Shown: positions 24,781-34,437 of the stretch, in pieces
How the letters are laid out: each line of letters starts with the position of its first letter
Numbering within the stretch: position 1 is the stretch's first letter
DNA from: Emticicia soli
Lineage (GTDB): Bacteria; Bacteroidota; Bacteroidia; Cytophagales; Spirosomataceae
Direction: 5' to 3'
Length of the DNA stretch: 64,000 bases
Assembly (NCBI RefSeq): GCF_037860775.1
Contig: NZ_JBBEWC010000009.1
Coordinates: 62,001 to 126,000 of the forward strand
The notes under the pieces: model-generated
Told to the model about the DNA's origin: nothing
Database searches by the model: none
What the model saw: only the letters and a program-made list of their open reading frames with translations
Position numbers and translations under genes: made by a program

Positions 24781-25785
24781 ATGCAAATCTCCCGACGTTC
24801 ATTTTTATTGGCAGGTATTGGTCTTACGGCTTGTACATTGAAAAAATCACAGGTAATGACGATTAATGGCTGGATAGATACCACAGAAATGGGTAAGACT
24901 TTAATCCATGAGCATTTTCTGGTAGATTTTATAGGCGCTGATAAAACGAACCTGAACCGTTGGGATAAAGAAAAAGTGATAGCTAAAGTATTACCGTACC
25001 TGGCAGAAGTAAAAGCCTTAGGGATACAAACAGTTTTTGATTGTACCCCTAGCTTTTTGGGTAAAGATGTAGAGCTTTTAAAATTAATAGCTGAGCGAAG
25101 TGGCTTGCAAATAGTTACGAATACTGGCTATTACGGAGCAGTAAATAACAAATATTTGCCGCAATGGGCATTTACCGAAACTGCCGAGCAACTGGCCGAC
25201 AGATGGATTAAAGAATTCAGGAACGGGATTGATGGTACAAGTGTTAAGCCCGGATTCATAAAAATAAGCGTAGACGGTGGCAAAACCTTATCAGCACTGC
25301 ATCAGAAGCTAGTAAAAGCAGCAGGAATTACCCATTTGGCTACGGGGCTTACTATTTGTTCACACACAGGACCCGGCAACATTGCATTCGAAGAAATAAA
25401 AATACTAAAAAGCATAGGCGTTAGCCCATCTGCATTTGTATGGGTGCATGCCCAAGCTGAAAATAATAAAGCTGAATATACCAGAGCGGCCCGAATGGGA
25501 ACTTGGGTAAGTTTAGATGGCATAGGTTGGGGGAGTTTCCAGACCTATGCCGACTCTATAGATTTAATGAAATCGAACGGTGCATTGAACCGCTTGCTGA
25601 TTTCGCATGATGCGGGTTGGTACAAACCCGATGAACCCAATGGGGGAGATTTTGTAGGTTATACCAATATCTTCAAAGAATTAATGCCTCTGCTTAAACA
25701 AAAAGGCTTTACCGATGCTGATTTTGAGCAAATACTGGTAAAAAATCCTGCCGAGGCATTTGCTGTCAGAGTCAGAGATAATTAA
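24781..25785 (+). CDS. Phosphotriesterase-family metal hydrolase (exported)
   Basis: A 334-residue amidohydrolase-superfamily protein of the phosphotriesterase-like type. The N-terminus has a twin-arginine-like SRRSFLLAGIGLTAC signal with a lipobox (LTAC, Cys18), so it may be a Tat-exported lipoprotein. Metal-binding motifs in order: IHEHFLVDF (about 41-49), bridging Lys region GFIKISVDGG (about 158-167), SHTGPGN (about 196-202), WVHAQ (about 221-225) and ISHDAGW (about 276-282). These enzymes are often lactonases. The gene follows the DUF2231 cytochrome by 93 bp with a large inverted repeat between, so it may be the last gene of that operon or separate. Confidence 0.87.
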   Translation: MQISRRSFLLAGIGLTACTLKKSQVMTINGWIDTTEMGKTLIHEHFLVDFIGADKTNLNRWDKEKVIAKVLPYLAEVKALGIQTVFDCTPSFLGKDVELLKLIAERSGLQIVTNTGYYGAVNNKYLPQWAFTETAEQLADRWIKEFRNGIDGTSVKPGFIKISVDGGKTLSALHQKLVKAAGITHLATGLTICSHTGPGNIAFEEIKILKSIGVSPSAFVWVHAQAENNKAEYTRAARMGTWVSLDGIGWGSFQTYADSIDLMKSNGALNRLLISHDAGWYKPDEPNGGDFVGYTNIFKELMPLLKQKGFTDADFEQILVKNPAEAFAVRVRDN

Positions 25786-25789
25786 ACTC

Positions 25790-27058
25790 CTAATAACTTA
25801 CAGCCTTATCTTTCTTAAATGGTTTGCCCGACCAAGCCTTTTGTTGTGTCCATTCTGCATCAGCATCAGACCAGAATGGGTCGGTGGCTGGTAAGCCCAA
25901 AGGTAAAAAGCCAAGTGTTGTAAGGTACATACTTCCGGCATTTGAGTAAGAATCAGCAATATTGGGTTGATGACCCGCAAAACCTAAACTTAACCAACCT
26001 GCTTTATCGAAGACACCTTCTTGCCCAAACATACGTTTTGCTACAGCGGTAAGCGCACATCTTACCTGTGCAGGGCTGACTCCCTCAGGTAGTTGGCCTA
26101 AAAGTGCAGTATGTGCCAAAGCCTGGAAAGCCCCCAAACGATAAGTGATACTACGCCCAAAAGGAGGGAAGCTGCCTTCTGGCGAAATCAGACGTTCCAG
26201 AAAATCGGCCTGGCGTTGCATTCTTTTTACGGCTTTGGTGTATTGGTCTTCTAAATTCTGGTTTTTCTTATCCGGCGATTGTCTCTGTTGCACTTTAATC
26301 ATTGTATCCAGCACATCAACTATCATCGAATGAATGACAAACGAATTGTAATAATCCATGTGGAAGACCTCTCCGTCTTTAAACCAACCATCGCCTACAT
26401 ACCAGTCTTCAATTTTTCTAAGGCCAAATTCAATTCTGAAACGGTCGGCCTCTTCACCAATCGATAATAGAAATACTTCTACAATGGCAGCAAACAAAAG
26501 CCAGTTATTGTTGGGCGGCACAACTCTGCGCAATAGCCTGAACTCTTCTGCTACCCGTTTTTTAGTGGCTTCGTCTAGTGGTTTCCATAGTGCATCAGGT
26601 GCTTTCAGAAAACTCTGAGCCAGAAAAGCCGCATCAACCAATGTTTGCCCCTCTTTTCGCCAGAGCATATAATCAGGGTTTGCTGGGTCAACACTATTCT
26701 GAATGCTTTTGATAGCATAGTTTCGTAGCTGTTTGCGTAGCTTGCCTTCTTCGGTATTATCGTCAGGTAATGCCAGCCAAGGGGCAACACCTGTCATGGT
26801 ACGGGCAAAGCCTTCCAGAAATGCTACTTTTGCATTGCGGTTGTCCCAGATAGGGCTATATTCTACCTGCCAGTTTTTTTGTAAGGTGCTATCACTCAGG
26901 TTTTTTAATACAGGTTCTGCAATTTTGTAGAGGAGTTTTGCCCAGTAAATTCGGGTATCTTCAGTAGTAGTACTAGTGTGGGCATCAGCGCCGGCATGAG
27001 CTGCAACAACGGCAAGCCCCGCCAATGTGTTTTTTTGAATAAAGTCTCTTCTGTTCAT
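25790..27058 (-). CDS. Tat-exported DUF2264 protein
   Basis: A 422-residue protein starting at ATG 27058 (MNRRDFIQKNTLAGLAVVAA); an upstream ATG adds 17 residues ahead of the Arg-Arg signal and is unlikely. The Arg-Arg motif and hydrophobic stretch indicate Tat export. The mature region matches DUF2264, an alpha/alpha-barrel family related to glycoside hydrolases: WDNRNAKVAFLEGFARTMTG (near 72-91), NNWLLFAAIVEVFLLSIGEE (near 190-209), and EVFHMDYYNSFVIHSMIVDV (near 231-250). It is likely carbohydrate-active, with substrate unknown. Its 3' end is 4 bp from the convergent phosphotriesterase-like gene, and rng lies 96 bp upstream on the same strand. Confidence 0.8.
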   Translation of the reverse strand: MNRRDFIQKNTLAGLAVVAAHAGADAHTSTTTEDTRIYWAKLLYKIAEPVLKNLSDSTLQKNWQVEYSPIWDNRNAKVAFLEGFARTMTGVAPWLALPDDNTEEGKLRKQLRNYAIKSIQNSVDPANPDYMLWRKEGQTLVDAAFLAQSFLKAPDALWKPLDEATKKRVAEEFRLLRRVVPPNNNWLLFAAIVEVFLLSIGEEADRFRIEFGLRKIEDWYVGDGWFKDGEVFHMDYYNSFVIHSMIVDVLDTMIKVQQRQSPDKKNQNLEDQYTKAVKRMQRQADFLERLISPEGSFPPFGRSITYRLGAFQALAHTALLGQLPEGVSPAQVRCALTAVAKRMFGQEGVFDKAGWLSLGFAGHQPNIADSYSNAGSMYLTTLGFLPLGLPATDPFWSDADAEWTQQKAWSGKPFKKDKAVSY

Positions 27059-27153
27059 GGTTAAGGCATAATTTCCCGGCAAGTTAGACCTAAAATCCCT
27101 TGCAAGCAATCTGAATGCTACATAAAAGCCGAGAAATTATACGAAAGAAGCTA

Positions 27154-28704
27154 TTAGGTTATCTCAATTTCATCTCCGTGTTTATTCAGGAAATGGAATT
27201 CGGTGATACCAATAGAAGAATCTTTTGTTAGTTTTACCCATGTACGATACTTCAAGAACCATCTCATTTGTTTAGAGATAATTCCCTCACGGTAATAGGC
27301 ATATACAAACGGATGAAGAATGATACTTATACCACTTTCATTTTGTTTTGAGAGAATATAATCGAGGTTATTTTCAATCAAATCGGTAATTACAATGCTC
27401 GCCTGTATCGTTCCGGTGCCACCGCAAGTAGGGCAGGTTTCACGGGTTACGATATTCATTTCGGGGCGTACACGCTGGCGGGTAATTTGTAGCAGACCGA
27501 ATTTTGAAATAGGCAGAATGGTGTATTTAGACCTATCGCCTTTCATTTCTTCTTTCATTGCTTCCTGAATCAAACGACGGTTCTCGTTTTTCTTCATATC
27601 AATGAAATCGACTACTATAATACCGCCCATATCACGCATGCGCAACTGGCGTGCAATTTCTTTGGCTGCTTCTAAGTTAACCGTCAGAGCTGTTGATTCC
27701 TGATCGCCCTCTTGAGTAGATTTGTTGCCACTGTTGACATCAATTACATGGAGTGCTTCTGTGTGCTCAATAATCAGATAACCACCACCTGACAAACTAA
27801 CCGAACGCCCAAAAAGCGATTTGATTTGTTTTTCTATACCATACTGTTCAAAAAGCTTGTTTTTGCCCGTATGGAGTTTTAAAATCTTCTCTTTATCAGG
27901 AGCAATCGTATGTAAAAAGCTCTTAACACCATCAAAGTTTTCTTTTGAATCTACATAGATATTGTCGAAATCATCGTTCAACATATCTCTCAGAATCGAA
28001 GAGGCTCTGTCCATCTCGCTAATGATGCGGTCACGAGGCTTGGCATCACGTAGGGTTTTCATACCCGATTCCCATTTCTCTACACAAAAATCAATATCTC
28101 TTCTTAACTCATCTAAATCTTTGCTTTCTGCTACTGTTCTTACAATAACACCAAAGTTTTCGGGCTTGATAGAAGAAACTAATTTATGTAAACGTTGGCG
28201 CTCTTGTTTATTGGTTATTTTCTTAGAGATATTCACAGAGTTACCAAACGGTACCAATACAATATTACGCCCTGCAATAGAAATATCGCACGACAAACGA
28301 GGACCTTTGGTAGAAATAGGTTCTTTTACAACTTGCACCAGAATAGGGGTATTCTTGGTAACAACGTCGTTTATCTTACCTAATTTATCTATATCTTTTT
28401 CTAACTGAAAACCTTTTAAACGAAGATTAACCGGACGCTTAGCAATAACGTCTTTAACAAACTTACTGAGAGAGTTATAAGAAATGATTTCGTTGTAGTG
28501 CAGAAATCCGTCTTTGTCGTAGCCTACGTCTACAAAGGCAGCATTGTTGCCTTGTACAACTTTCTTGACTACACCCAAATAGATATCTCCGACGGAAAAC
28601 TGATGTTCCGTCTCATCAAAGTGATACTCGATCAACCGTTTGTCTTGGACTAGGGCTATTCTATCACCTTTCTGTGTGGTACTGATATATAATTCGTTAC
28701 TCAA
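27154..28704 (-). CDS. rng: Ribonuclease G/E family endoribonuclease
   Basis: A 516-residue RNase G-type protein without the long RNase E scaffold tail. An S1 RNA-binding domain lies at about 35-130 (VGDIYLGVVKKVVQGNNAAFVDVGYDKDGFL is its core, given here in part by VQGNNAAFVDVG). Catalytic magnesium ligands are in HVIDVNSGN (about 318-326) and VVDFIDM (about 365-371). The Zn-link motif CPTCGGTG is near 435. It processes rRNA and decays mRNA. The start codon is TTG at 28704, with no ATG in frame upstream of the conserved MSNELYIS start. It sits downstream of the bL38 gene, possibly in one transcript. Confidence 0.92.
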   Translation of the reverse strand: MSNELYISTTQKGDRIALVQDKRLIEYHFDETEHQFSVGDIYLGVVKKVVQGNNAAFVDVGYDKDGFLHYNEIISYNSLSKFVKDVIAKRPVNLRLKGFQLEKDIDKLGKINDVVTKNTPILVQVVKEPISTKGPRLSCDISIAGRNIVLVPFGNSVNISKKITNKQERQRLHKLVSSIKPENFGVIVRTVAESKDLDELRRDIDFCVEKWESGMKTLRDAKPRDRIISEMDRASSILRDMLNDDFDNIYVDSKENFDGVKSFLHTIAPDKEKILKLHTGKNKLFEQYGIEKQIKSLFGRSVSLSGGGYLIIEHTEALHVIDVNSGNKSTQEGDQESTALTVNLEAAKEIARQLRMRDMGGIIVVDFIDMKKNENRRLIQEAMKEEMKGDRSKYTILPISKFGLLQITRQRVRPEMNIVTRETCPTCGGTGTIQASIVITDLIENNLDYILSKQNESGISIILHPFVYAYYREGIISKQMRWFLKYRTWVKLTKDSSIGITEFHFLNKHGDEIEIT

Positions 28705-28812
28705 AACTGAGATAGAATCAAAAGGTTAGATATTGTTTTGGCTAAATTGATGGAAATTGATAGTCATAAGGGGCAAAAGTCAGAACTTATGACTATCAAA
28801 GTTTAAGAAAGA

Positions 28813-28902
28813 TTATTTTTTCTTATGACGATTTTTTCTAAGACGTTTCTTTCTTTTGTGCGTTGACATCTTGTGTCTTTTTCTTTTCTTTCCGCAAGGC
28901 AT
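28813..28902 (-). CDS. Ribosomal protein bL38 (AURKAIP1/COX24-like), 29 residues
   Basis: A complete 29-codon frame starting with ATG at 28902 and ending TAA at 28815-28813. The product is almost wholly basic: MPCGKKRKRHKMS at the start, and RKKRLRKNRHKKK at the end. It matches the very small AURKAIP1/COX24-domain proteins of Bacteroidota, described as ribosomal protein bL38 in Flavobacterium ribosomes and homologous to mitochondrial mS38. It has its own perfect consensus promoter at 28999-29030 and a hairpin in the leader. Its placement before rng and after HU/TPR supports a real gene. The short length makes it easy to miss. Confidence 0.85.
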   Translation of the reverse strand: MPCGKKRKRHKMSTHKRKKRLRKNRHKKK

Positions 28903-28962
28903 ATTTGTAACTGATTATAAACCCCTAAGGGTATTTTAATAAAAAAAGTTCTTATATATATG

Positions 28963-28982
28963 CCCTCATTTGTAAATGAGGG
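28963..28982. repeat. Hairpin in the bL38 leader
   Basis: CCCTCATTT and AAATGAGGG form a perfect 9-bp stem with a 2-base spacer. It lies just downstream of the start site expected from the promoter at 28999-29030. There is no T run on the minus strand immediately after it, so a leader structure is more likely than a terminator for the upstream TPR gene. Confidence 0.6.
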
Positions 28983-28998
28983 TGTTTTTATCGAACCG

Positions 28999-29030
28999 CA
29001 AAGATAATGAATTATTTTATACTCTCCAAA
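28999..29030 (-). promoter_or_regulatory. Consensus promoter of bL38
   Basis: Minus strand TTTG (29030-29027), 20 bp spacer, TATCTTTG (29006-28999). It overlaps the 3' end of the TPR gene. Confidence 0.75.
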
Positions 29031-29860
29031 GTCTTGTTGAGTTCTTCTAATAAAGTCGGCTCTTTAACTTTTGGTTTCAGGTCTAGCAATATTTTTTTTG
29101 CCTGTTCTTTTTCACCTAATTCAATTAAACTATAACCAAGGCCAAACTGTGCATTTACATTGGCAGGGTTTAGTCTTAGTACCTGTCTGAAACGGTCAGC
29201 AGCTTTGGCATATTGGTTTGATTGCATTGACAATACACCCATTTGCATCAGAGCAGGCTCAAAGTTAGGTTCTTCGTTCAATACCTCTCTCAGCATCATA
29301 ATTGCCTGCATCGGCGAGTCAGTCTGTACATAAGTCATAGCCAAATTGGTTTTGGCTTGTAATTGCCTCGGGCTTTTTTCTAATACTTTGTTGTAAGCTG
29401 CACGGGTTTTACCTGCCAGGCTTTCTACGTTTTCGGGTTTTAGAGCTAGATTATATGCTTGGTAATAAGCATCTCCGGCTCTTAGCCAGTGTTCTGTAGT
29501 AGGTTGTGCCACTGCAATTTTTTCTATGTACGAGGCCGCGCTATCAAACTGGTTAGCTTTAGCAAAAGCTTCTGCGATTTCGTTATACACGGGTATCTTG
29601 TCTTTGGCAGTAGCTAATTTTTGTTTCAGTGCGTCTATTTGTTTTTGCTCTTCAGCCGAGAGCTTCGGTGCTTGTGTTGTAATATCTCCGCTGTGGTCGT
29701 GTCCATCACCTTCATGGTGCTCTTCTGCTTTTCCCTTGTTATCAGCTACTTTATCACGGTTTGCCTTTGCTTCGTTTTTTACAACTACTTTGGGGCGATA
29801 ATAAAGAAAGCCCGTAAGGGCTATAGCTATTACTATTAATATTAAAGAATGTCGTTTCAT
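29012..29860 (-). CDS. Membrane-anchored TPR protein
   Basis: A 282-residue protein with a signal anchor (KRHSLILIVIAIALTGFLYY, about 2-21), a charged linker including HHEGDGHDHSGD (about 48-59), and TPR repeats from about 85 to 270: IPVYNEIAEAFAKANQFDSA, FEPALMQMGVLSMQSNQYAK, and VNAQFGLGYSLIELGEKEQA. It probably faces the periplasm and binds proteins. ATG at 29860 is chosen; two upstream ATG codons (29878 and 29899) lie within a 10-bp hairpin. It follows the HU gene by 72 bp and is likely co-transcribed. The His/Asp cluster could bind metal, but that is a guess. Confidence 0.75.
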   Translation of the reverse strand: MKRHSLILIVIAIALTGFLYYRPKVVVKNEAKANRDKVADNKGKAEEHHEGDGHDHSGDITTQAPKLSAEEQKQIDALKQKLATAKDKIPVYNEIAEAFAKANQFDSAASYIEKIAVAQPTTEHWLRAGDAYYQAYNLALKPENVESLAGKTRAAYNKVLEKSPRQLQAKTNLAMTYVQTDSPMQAIMMLREVLNEEPNFEPALMQMGVLSMQSNQYAKAADRFRQVLRLNPANVNAQFGLGYSLIELGEKEQAKKILLDLKPKVKEPTLLEELNKTLESIK

Positions 29861-29875
29861 AAATGTTTTTTTAAT

Positions 29876-29900
29876 CATGGATAGCGCAAAGCTATCCATG
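29876..29900. repeat. 10-bp perfect inverted repeat between HU and TPR genes
   Basis: CATGGATAGC, a GCAAA loop, GCTATCCATG. On the minus strand it is followed by ATTAAAAAAAC, not a T run. It contains possible start codons of the TPR gene and so could influence translation. Confidence 0.6.
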
Positions 29901-29932
29901 ATTGAGCAATTTTACCCATAAGGGCACTAAAA

Positions 29933-30217
29933 TTATTTTACGTTTGCTTTTACCTGTTCCGTAAATTCTTTGGCTGGTTTAAAGCCAGGAACAGAATGAG
30001 CAGGAACGGTTACCGTAGTTTTAGCAGAAATGTTACGAGCTTTTTTAGCAGCTCTTCTTTTGTTTACAAAACTTCCGAAACCTCTTACATAGACAGCATC
30101 GCCTTGGGCTAATGTGTCTTTTACAGTGTTGAAAAATGCCTCAAGTGTAGATGATACACTTGCCTTGTCCACGCCAGTTTTGTCGGCAATAGCTGAAATT
30201 ACTTCTGCTTTAGTCAC
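29933..30217 (-). CDS. HU-family DNA-binding protein
   Basis: A 94-residue histone-like protein. The helical dimerisation part is TKAEVISAIADKTGVDKASV (2-21) and the DNA-contacting beta arm region includes VRGFGSFVNKRRAAKKARNI (about 44-63), with the tip Pro in TVPAHSVPGFKPAKEF. It bends and compacts DNA. The start codon is GTG at 30217, supported by the fit to the HU N-terminus. It has a perfect consensus promoter 141 bp upstream, giving a long leader. Confidence 0.93.
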   Translation of the reverse strand: MTKAEVISAIADKTGVDKASVSSTLEAFFNTVKDTLAQGDAVYVRGFGSFVNKRRAAKKARNISAKTTVTVPAHSVPGFKPAKEFTEQVKANVK

Positions 30218-30357
30218 GATCGTAACGTTTTTTTAGTTATGTTATTTATTTTTACCAAGATAAATATTGAATTGAAAGGACGTAAAAAACTAACTAAGAA
30301 GTACTCAGGTTTATTAATTCAACATACTCAAAACTCTTTGGTTTTATTTTGGGTTTG

Positions 30358-30390
30358 CAAAGATATAGGATTTACACATATTTTGCCAAA
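30358..30390 (-). promoter_or_regulatory. Consensus promoter of the HU gene
   Basis: Minus strand TTTG (30390-30387), 21 bp spacer, TATCTTTG (30365-30358). The rest of the 294 bp between HU and mutY is AT-rich with no visible gene. Confidence 0.75.
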
Positions 30391-30511
30391 CAGAATTTAA
30401 TATTTTTTTGCATAATCGCTTAGTAATTAGCTAGTTATGTGTTTTTTTATGGTAATTTGATGTTTTTGGAAAAGAAAAAATAAGAGAATATTAAGAAAAC
30501 TTCGATAAAAA

Positions 30512-31588
30512 TTGGAAAGACAAACGTTTTCCGAAGTACTTCAGAACTGGTATCATCGGAATAAAAGAGATTTGCCCTGGCGAAATACCAAAGACCCTTA
30601 CATGATTTGGTTGTCGGAGGTGATTCTACAGCAAACCCGGGTAGTGCAGGGCTTGCCATACTACGAGAAATTTGTTGAGAAGTATGCTACTGTTGTTGAT
30701 TTGGCTAATGCTGACGAAAAAGATGTGCTACGCCTATGGCAAGGGCTGGGGTATTATTCAAGGGCAAGAAATATGCACCAGACAGCCAAAATCATTGCTG
30801 ATGAGCTAAACGGGGAGTTTCCCGGTACTTATGCCGAATTGGTAAAACTAAAAGGGATAGGCCCTTATACAGCGGCAGCCATTGCCTCTTTTGCTTTTGA
30901 CGAGAAAGTAGCTGTTGTTGATGGTAATGTTTATAGAGTGTTAGCAAGAGTATTTGGCGTAGAAACCGATATTGCAAGCCACGAGGCCAAAAAGGTATTC
31001 AGCGAATTGGCGAATGAACTTATTTCTTCTAATTCTCCAGGAACCCACAATCAGGCTATTATGGAGTTTGGGGCTACTTATTGTACACCGGCTAACCCGG
31101 GTTGTATGTTTTGCCTGTTTCATTATGATTGCGAAGCGAACGCTAAAGGCAAGCAGGCGGTATTACCTGTAAAGTCGAAGAAAGTGAAAGTTAAGAAACG
31201 CTATTTTGACTACTTCGTTATTGAGCAAAACAGTAAGCTACTGATGGCTAAAAGAGGGCCAAAAGATATATGGGAGGGGCTCTATGATTTTTATCTGGTA
31301 GAAACCAAAGATGAATTGCTGCGGCTCGAAGAAACAGATAATGATTTTTTGCAAGAAGTTTTGCCGATTGCTACTATTAAAAGCGAATCGGCAGTGTATA
31401 AACACGTGCTTACACACCAGACCATAGAGGCCAAGTTCTGGCATGTGGTTTTAAATGAAACCGCTAGCTTGCCTTTGCCGCTAGATTATGAGTTTTATAC
31501 ATGGCAAGAAGTAGAAGACTTGCCCAAGCCCATTCTGATTGAGAAGTATTTAAAGAAACATCATGCTGAGTTTGCTTCTTTAGGGTGA
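30512..31588 (+). CDS. mutY: A/G-specific adenine glycosylase MutY
   Basis: A 358-residue repair enzyme that removes adenine opposite 8-oxoguanine. The N-terminal part has WLSEVILQQTRV with catalytic Glu36, the helix-hairpin-helix LKGIGPYTAAAIASF (about 113-127) and VVDGNVYRVLARVFG with catalytic Asp. The Fe-S cluster motif reads CTPANPGCMFC followed by a fourth Cys in HYDC (about 192-208). The C-terminal NUDIX-like domain that recognises 8-oxoG spans about 235-350. The start is TTG at 30512; no ATG is available before the conserved YHRNKRDLPWR segment. Confidence 0.93.
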   Translation: MERQTFSEVLQNWYHRNKRDLPWRNTKDPYMIWLSEVILQQTRVVQGLPYYEKFVEKYATVVDLANADEKDVLRLWQGLGYYSRARNMHQTAKIIADELNGEFPGTYAELVKLKGIGPYTAAAIASFAFDEKVAVVDGNVYRVLARVFGVETDIASHEAKKVFSELANELISSNSPGTHNQAIMEFGATYCTPANPGCMFCLFHYDCEANAKGKQAVLPVKSKKVKVKKRYFDYFVIEQNSKLLMAKRGPKDIWEGLYDFYLVETKDELLRLEETDNDFLQEVLPIATIKSESAVYKHVLTHQTIEAKFWHVVLNETASLPLPLDYEFYTWQEVEDLPKPILIEKYLKKHHAEFASLG

Positions 31589-31607
31589 AATTCTGAATAA
31601 AAAAAAA

Positions 31608-31621
31608 CGCTATTTTTAGCG
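31608..31621 (-). terminator. Terminator-like hairpin oriented on the minus strand
   Basis: CGCTA and TAGCG form a 5 bp stem; read on the minus strand it is followed by nine T residues. The flanking genes (mutY, ssb) are both on the plus strand. Confidence 0.45.
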
Positions 31622-31637
31622 AGTTGAGCAGGGGCTT

Positions 31638-31665
31638 TTTCTCTATTTTTATAAAAATAGAGAAA
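31638..31665. repeat. 28-bp perfect palindrome between mutY and ssb
   Basis: Arms of 14 bp (TTTCTCTATTTTTA and its complement) meet with no loop. It sits between GGGCTTTTT (31632-31640) and AAAAAGCCC (31694-31702), which could pair instead in an alternative structure. Confidence 0.7.
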
Positions 31666-31755
31666 GGTTCAGTGTGGCTTACAAAAGCGCGATAAAAAGC
31701 CCTTAAAACCCAAAATAAATGATAAATTTTTAATAAAAATCCAATTTTTTCTTTG

Positions 31756-31763
31756 TAAATTTG
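31756..31763 (+). promoter_or_regulatory. -7 box of ssb
   Basis: TAAATTTG, exact match, 41 bp before the ATG; no TTG at the -33 position. Confidence 0.45.
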
Positions 31764-31804
31764 TTTCTAATCAAAGTGTCAATATTTCAAACAATCCAAG
31801 AAAA

Positions 31805-32275
31805 ATGGCAGGCGTAAATAAAGTTATTATTTTAGGAAGATTGGGGTCAGACCCCGAGGTCCGCACACTTCCGAGTGGTGGTAAAGTTGTGAACTTTAGC
31901 ATCGCTACTTCAGAAAACTATACAAACAGAAACGGAGAAAAAGTAGAACAAACAGAGTGGCATCGTATTGAACTTTGGGAAAACTTAGCAAACATTGCTG
32001 AGCAATACCTGAAAAAAGGGGATATGGCCTATGTTGAAGGCAAAATCAGAACAGAAAAATGGACTGACCAGAATGGGCAGGAAAGATATACGCAAAAAAT
32101 AAGAGGTACTTCTATGCAATTGGTAGGAGGTAGAGCAAACAATGCAGTTGAAGATAACGATTCGGCTTCGTCGTATGGCAGCAGTAATACAGGCTACGCG
32201 CCCAAACCTGCCCCTGTGCCAACCCCACCACCAATTGAAATGGCCGGAAACGGAGGCGATGATTTGCCATTTTAA
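31805..32275 (+). CDS. ssb: Single-stranded DNA-binding protein
   Basis: A 156-residue SSB. The OB fold covers about 1-108: VNKVIILGRLGSDPEVRTLP, VEQTEWHRIELWENLANIAE and GKIRTEKWTDQNGQERYTQK. A proline/glycine/serine-rich linker follows (about 110-148) and the C-terminus is acidic, ending GGDDLPF, the tail that recruits repair and replication partners. It has a strong terminator 20 bp after the stop. No second replication gene is adjacent. Confidence 0.96.
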   Translation: MAGVNKVIILGRLGSDPEVRTLPSGGKVVNFSIATSENYTNRNGEKVEQTEWHRIELWENLANIAEQYLKKGDMAYVEGKIRTEKWTDQNGQERYTQKIRGTSMQLVGGRANNAVEDNDSASSYGSSNTGYAPKPAPVPTPPPIEMAGNGGDDLPF

Positions 32276-32295
32276 GTAATTGGAAAATTATTGTA

Positions 32296-32324
32296 GGGGT
32301 TCAAATTTTTGAACCCCTTTTTTT
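32296..32324 (+). terminator. Rho-independent terminator of ssb
   Basis: GGGGTTCAAA and TTTGAACCCC, 10 bp perfect stem, followed by seven T residues. Confidence 0.9.
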
Positions 32325-32331
32325 ATGCGTT

Positions 32332-34353
<2,022 letters not shown>

Positions 34354-34437
34354 AAAGTAAAGAGTCGTGACAAATGCCTATCAAACAAAAACAAAAGTTA
34401 TATAGTTATAGTTTCGTAAATTTTAACAAAAACAGCC

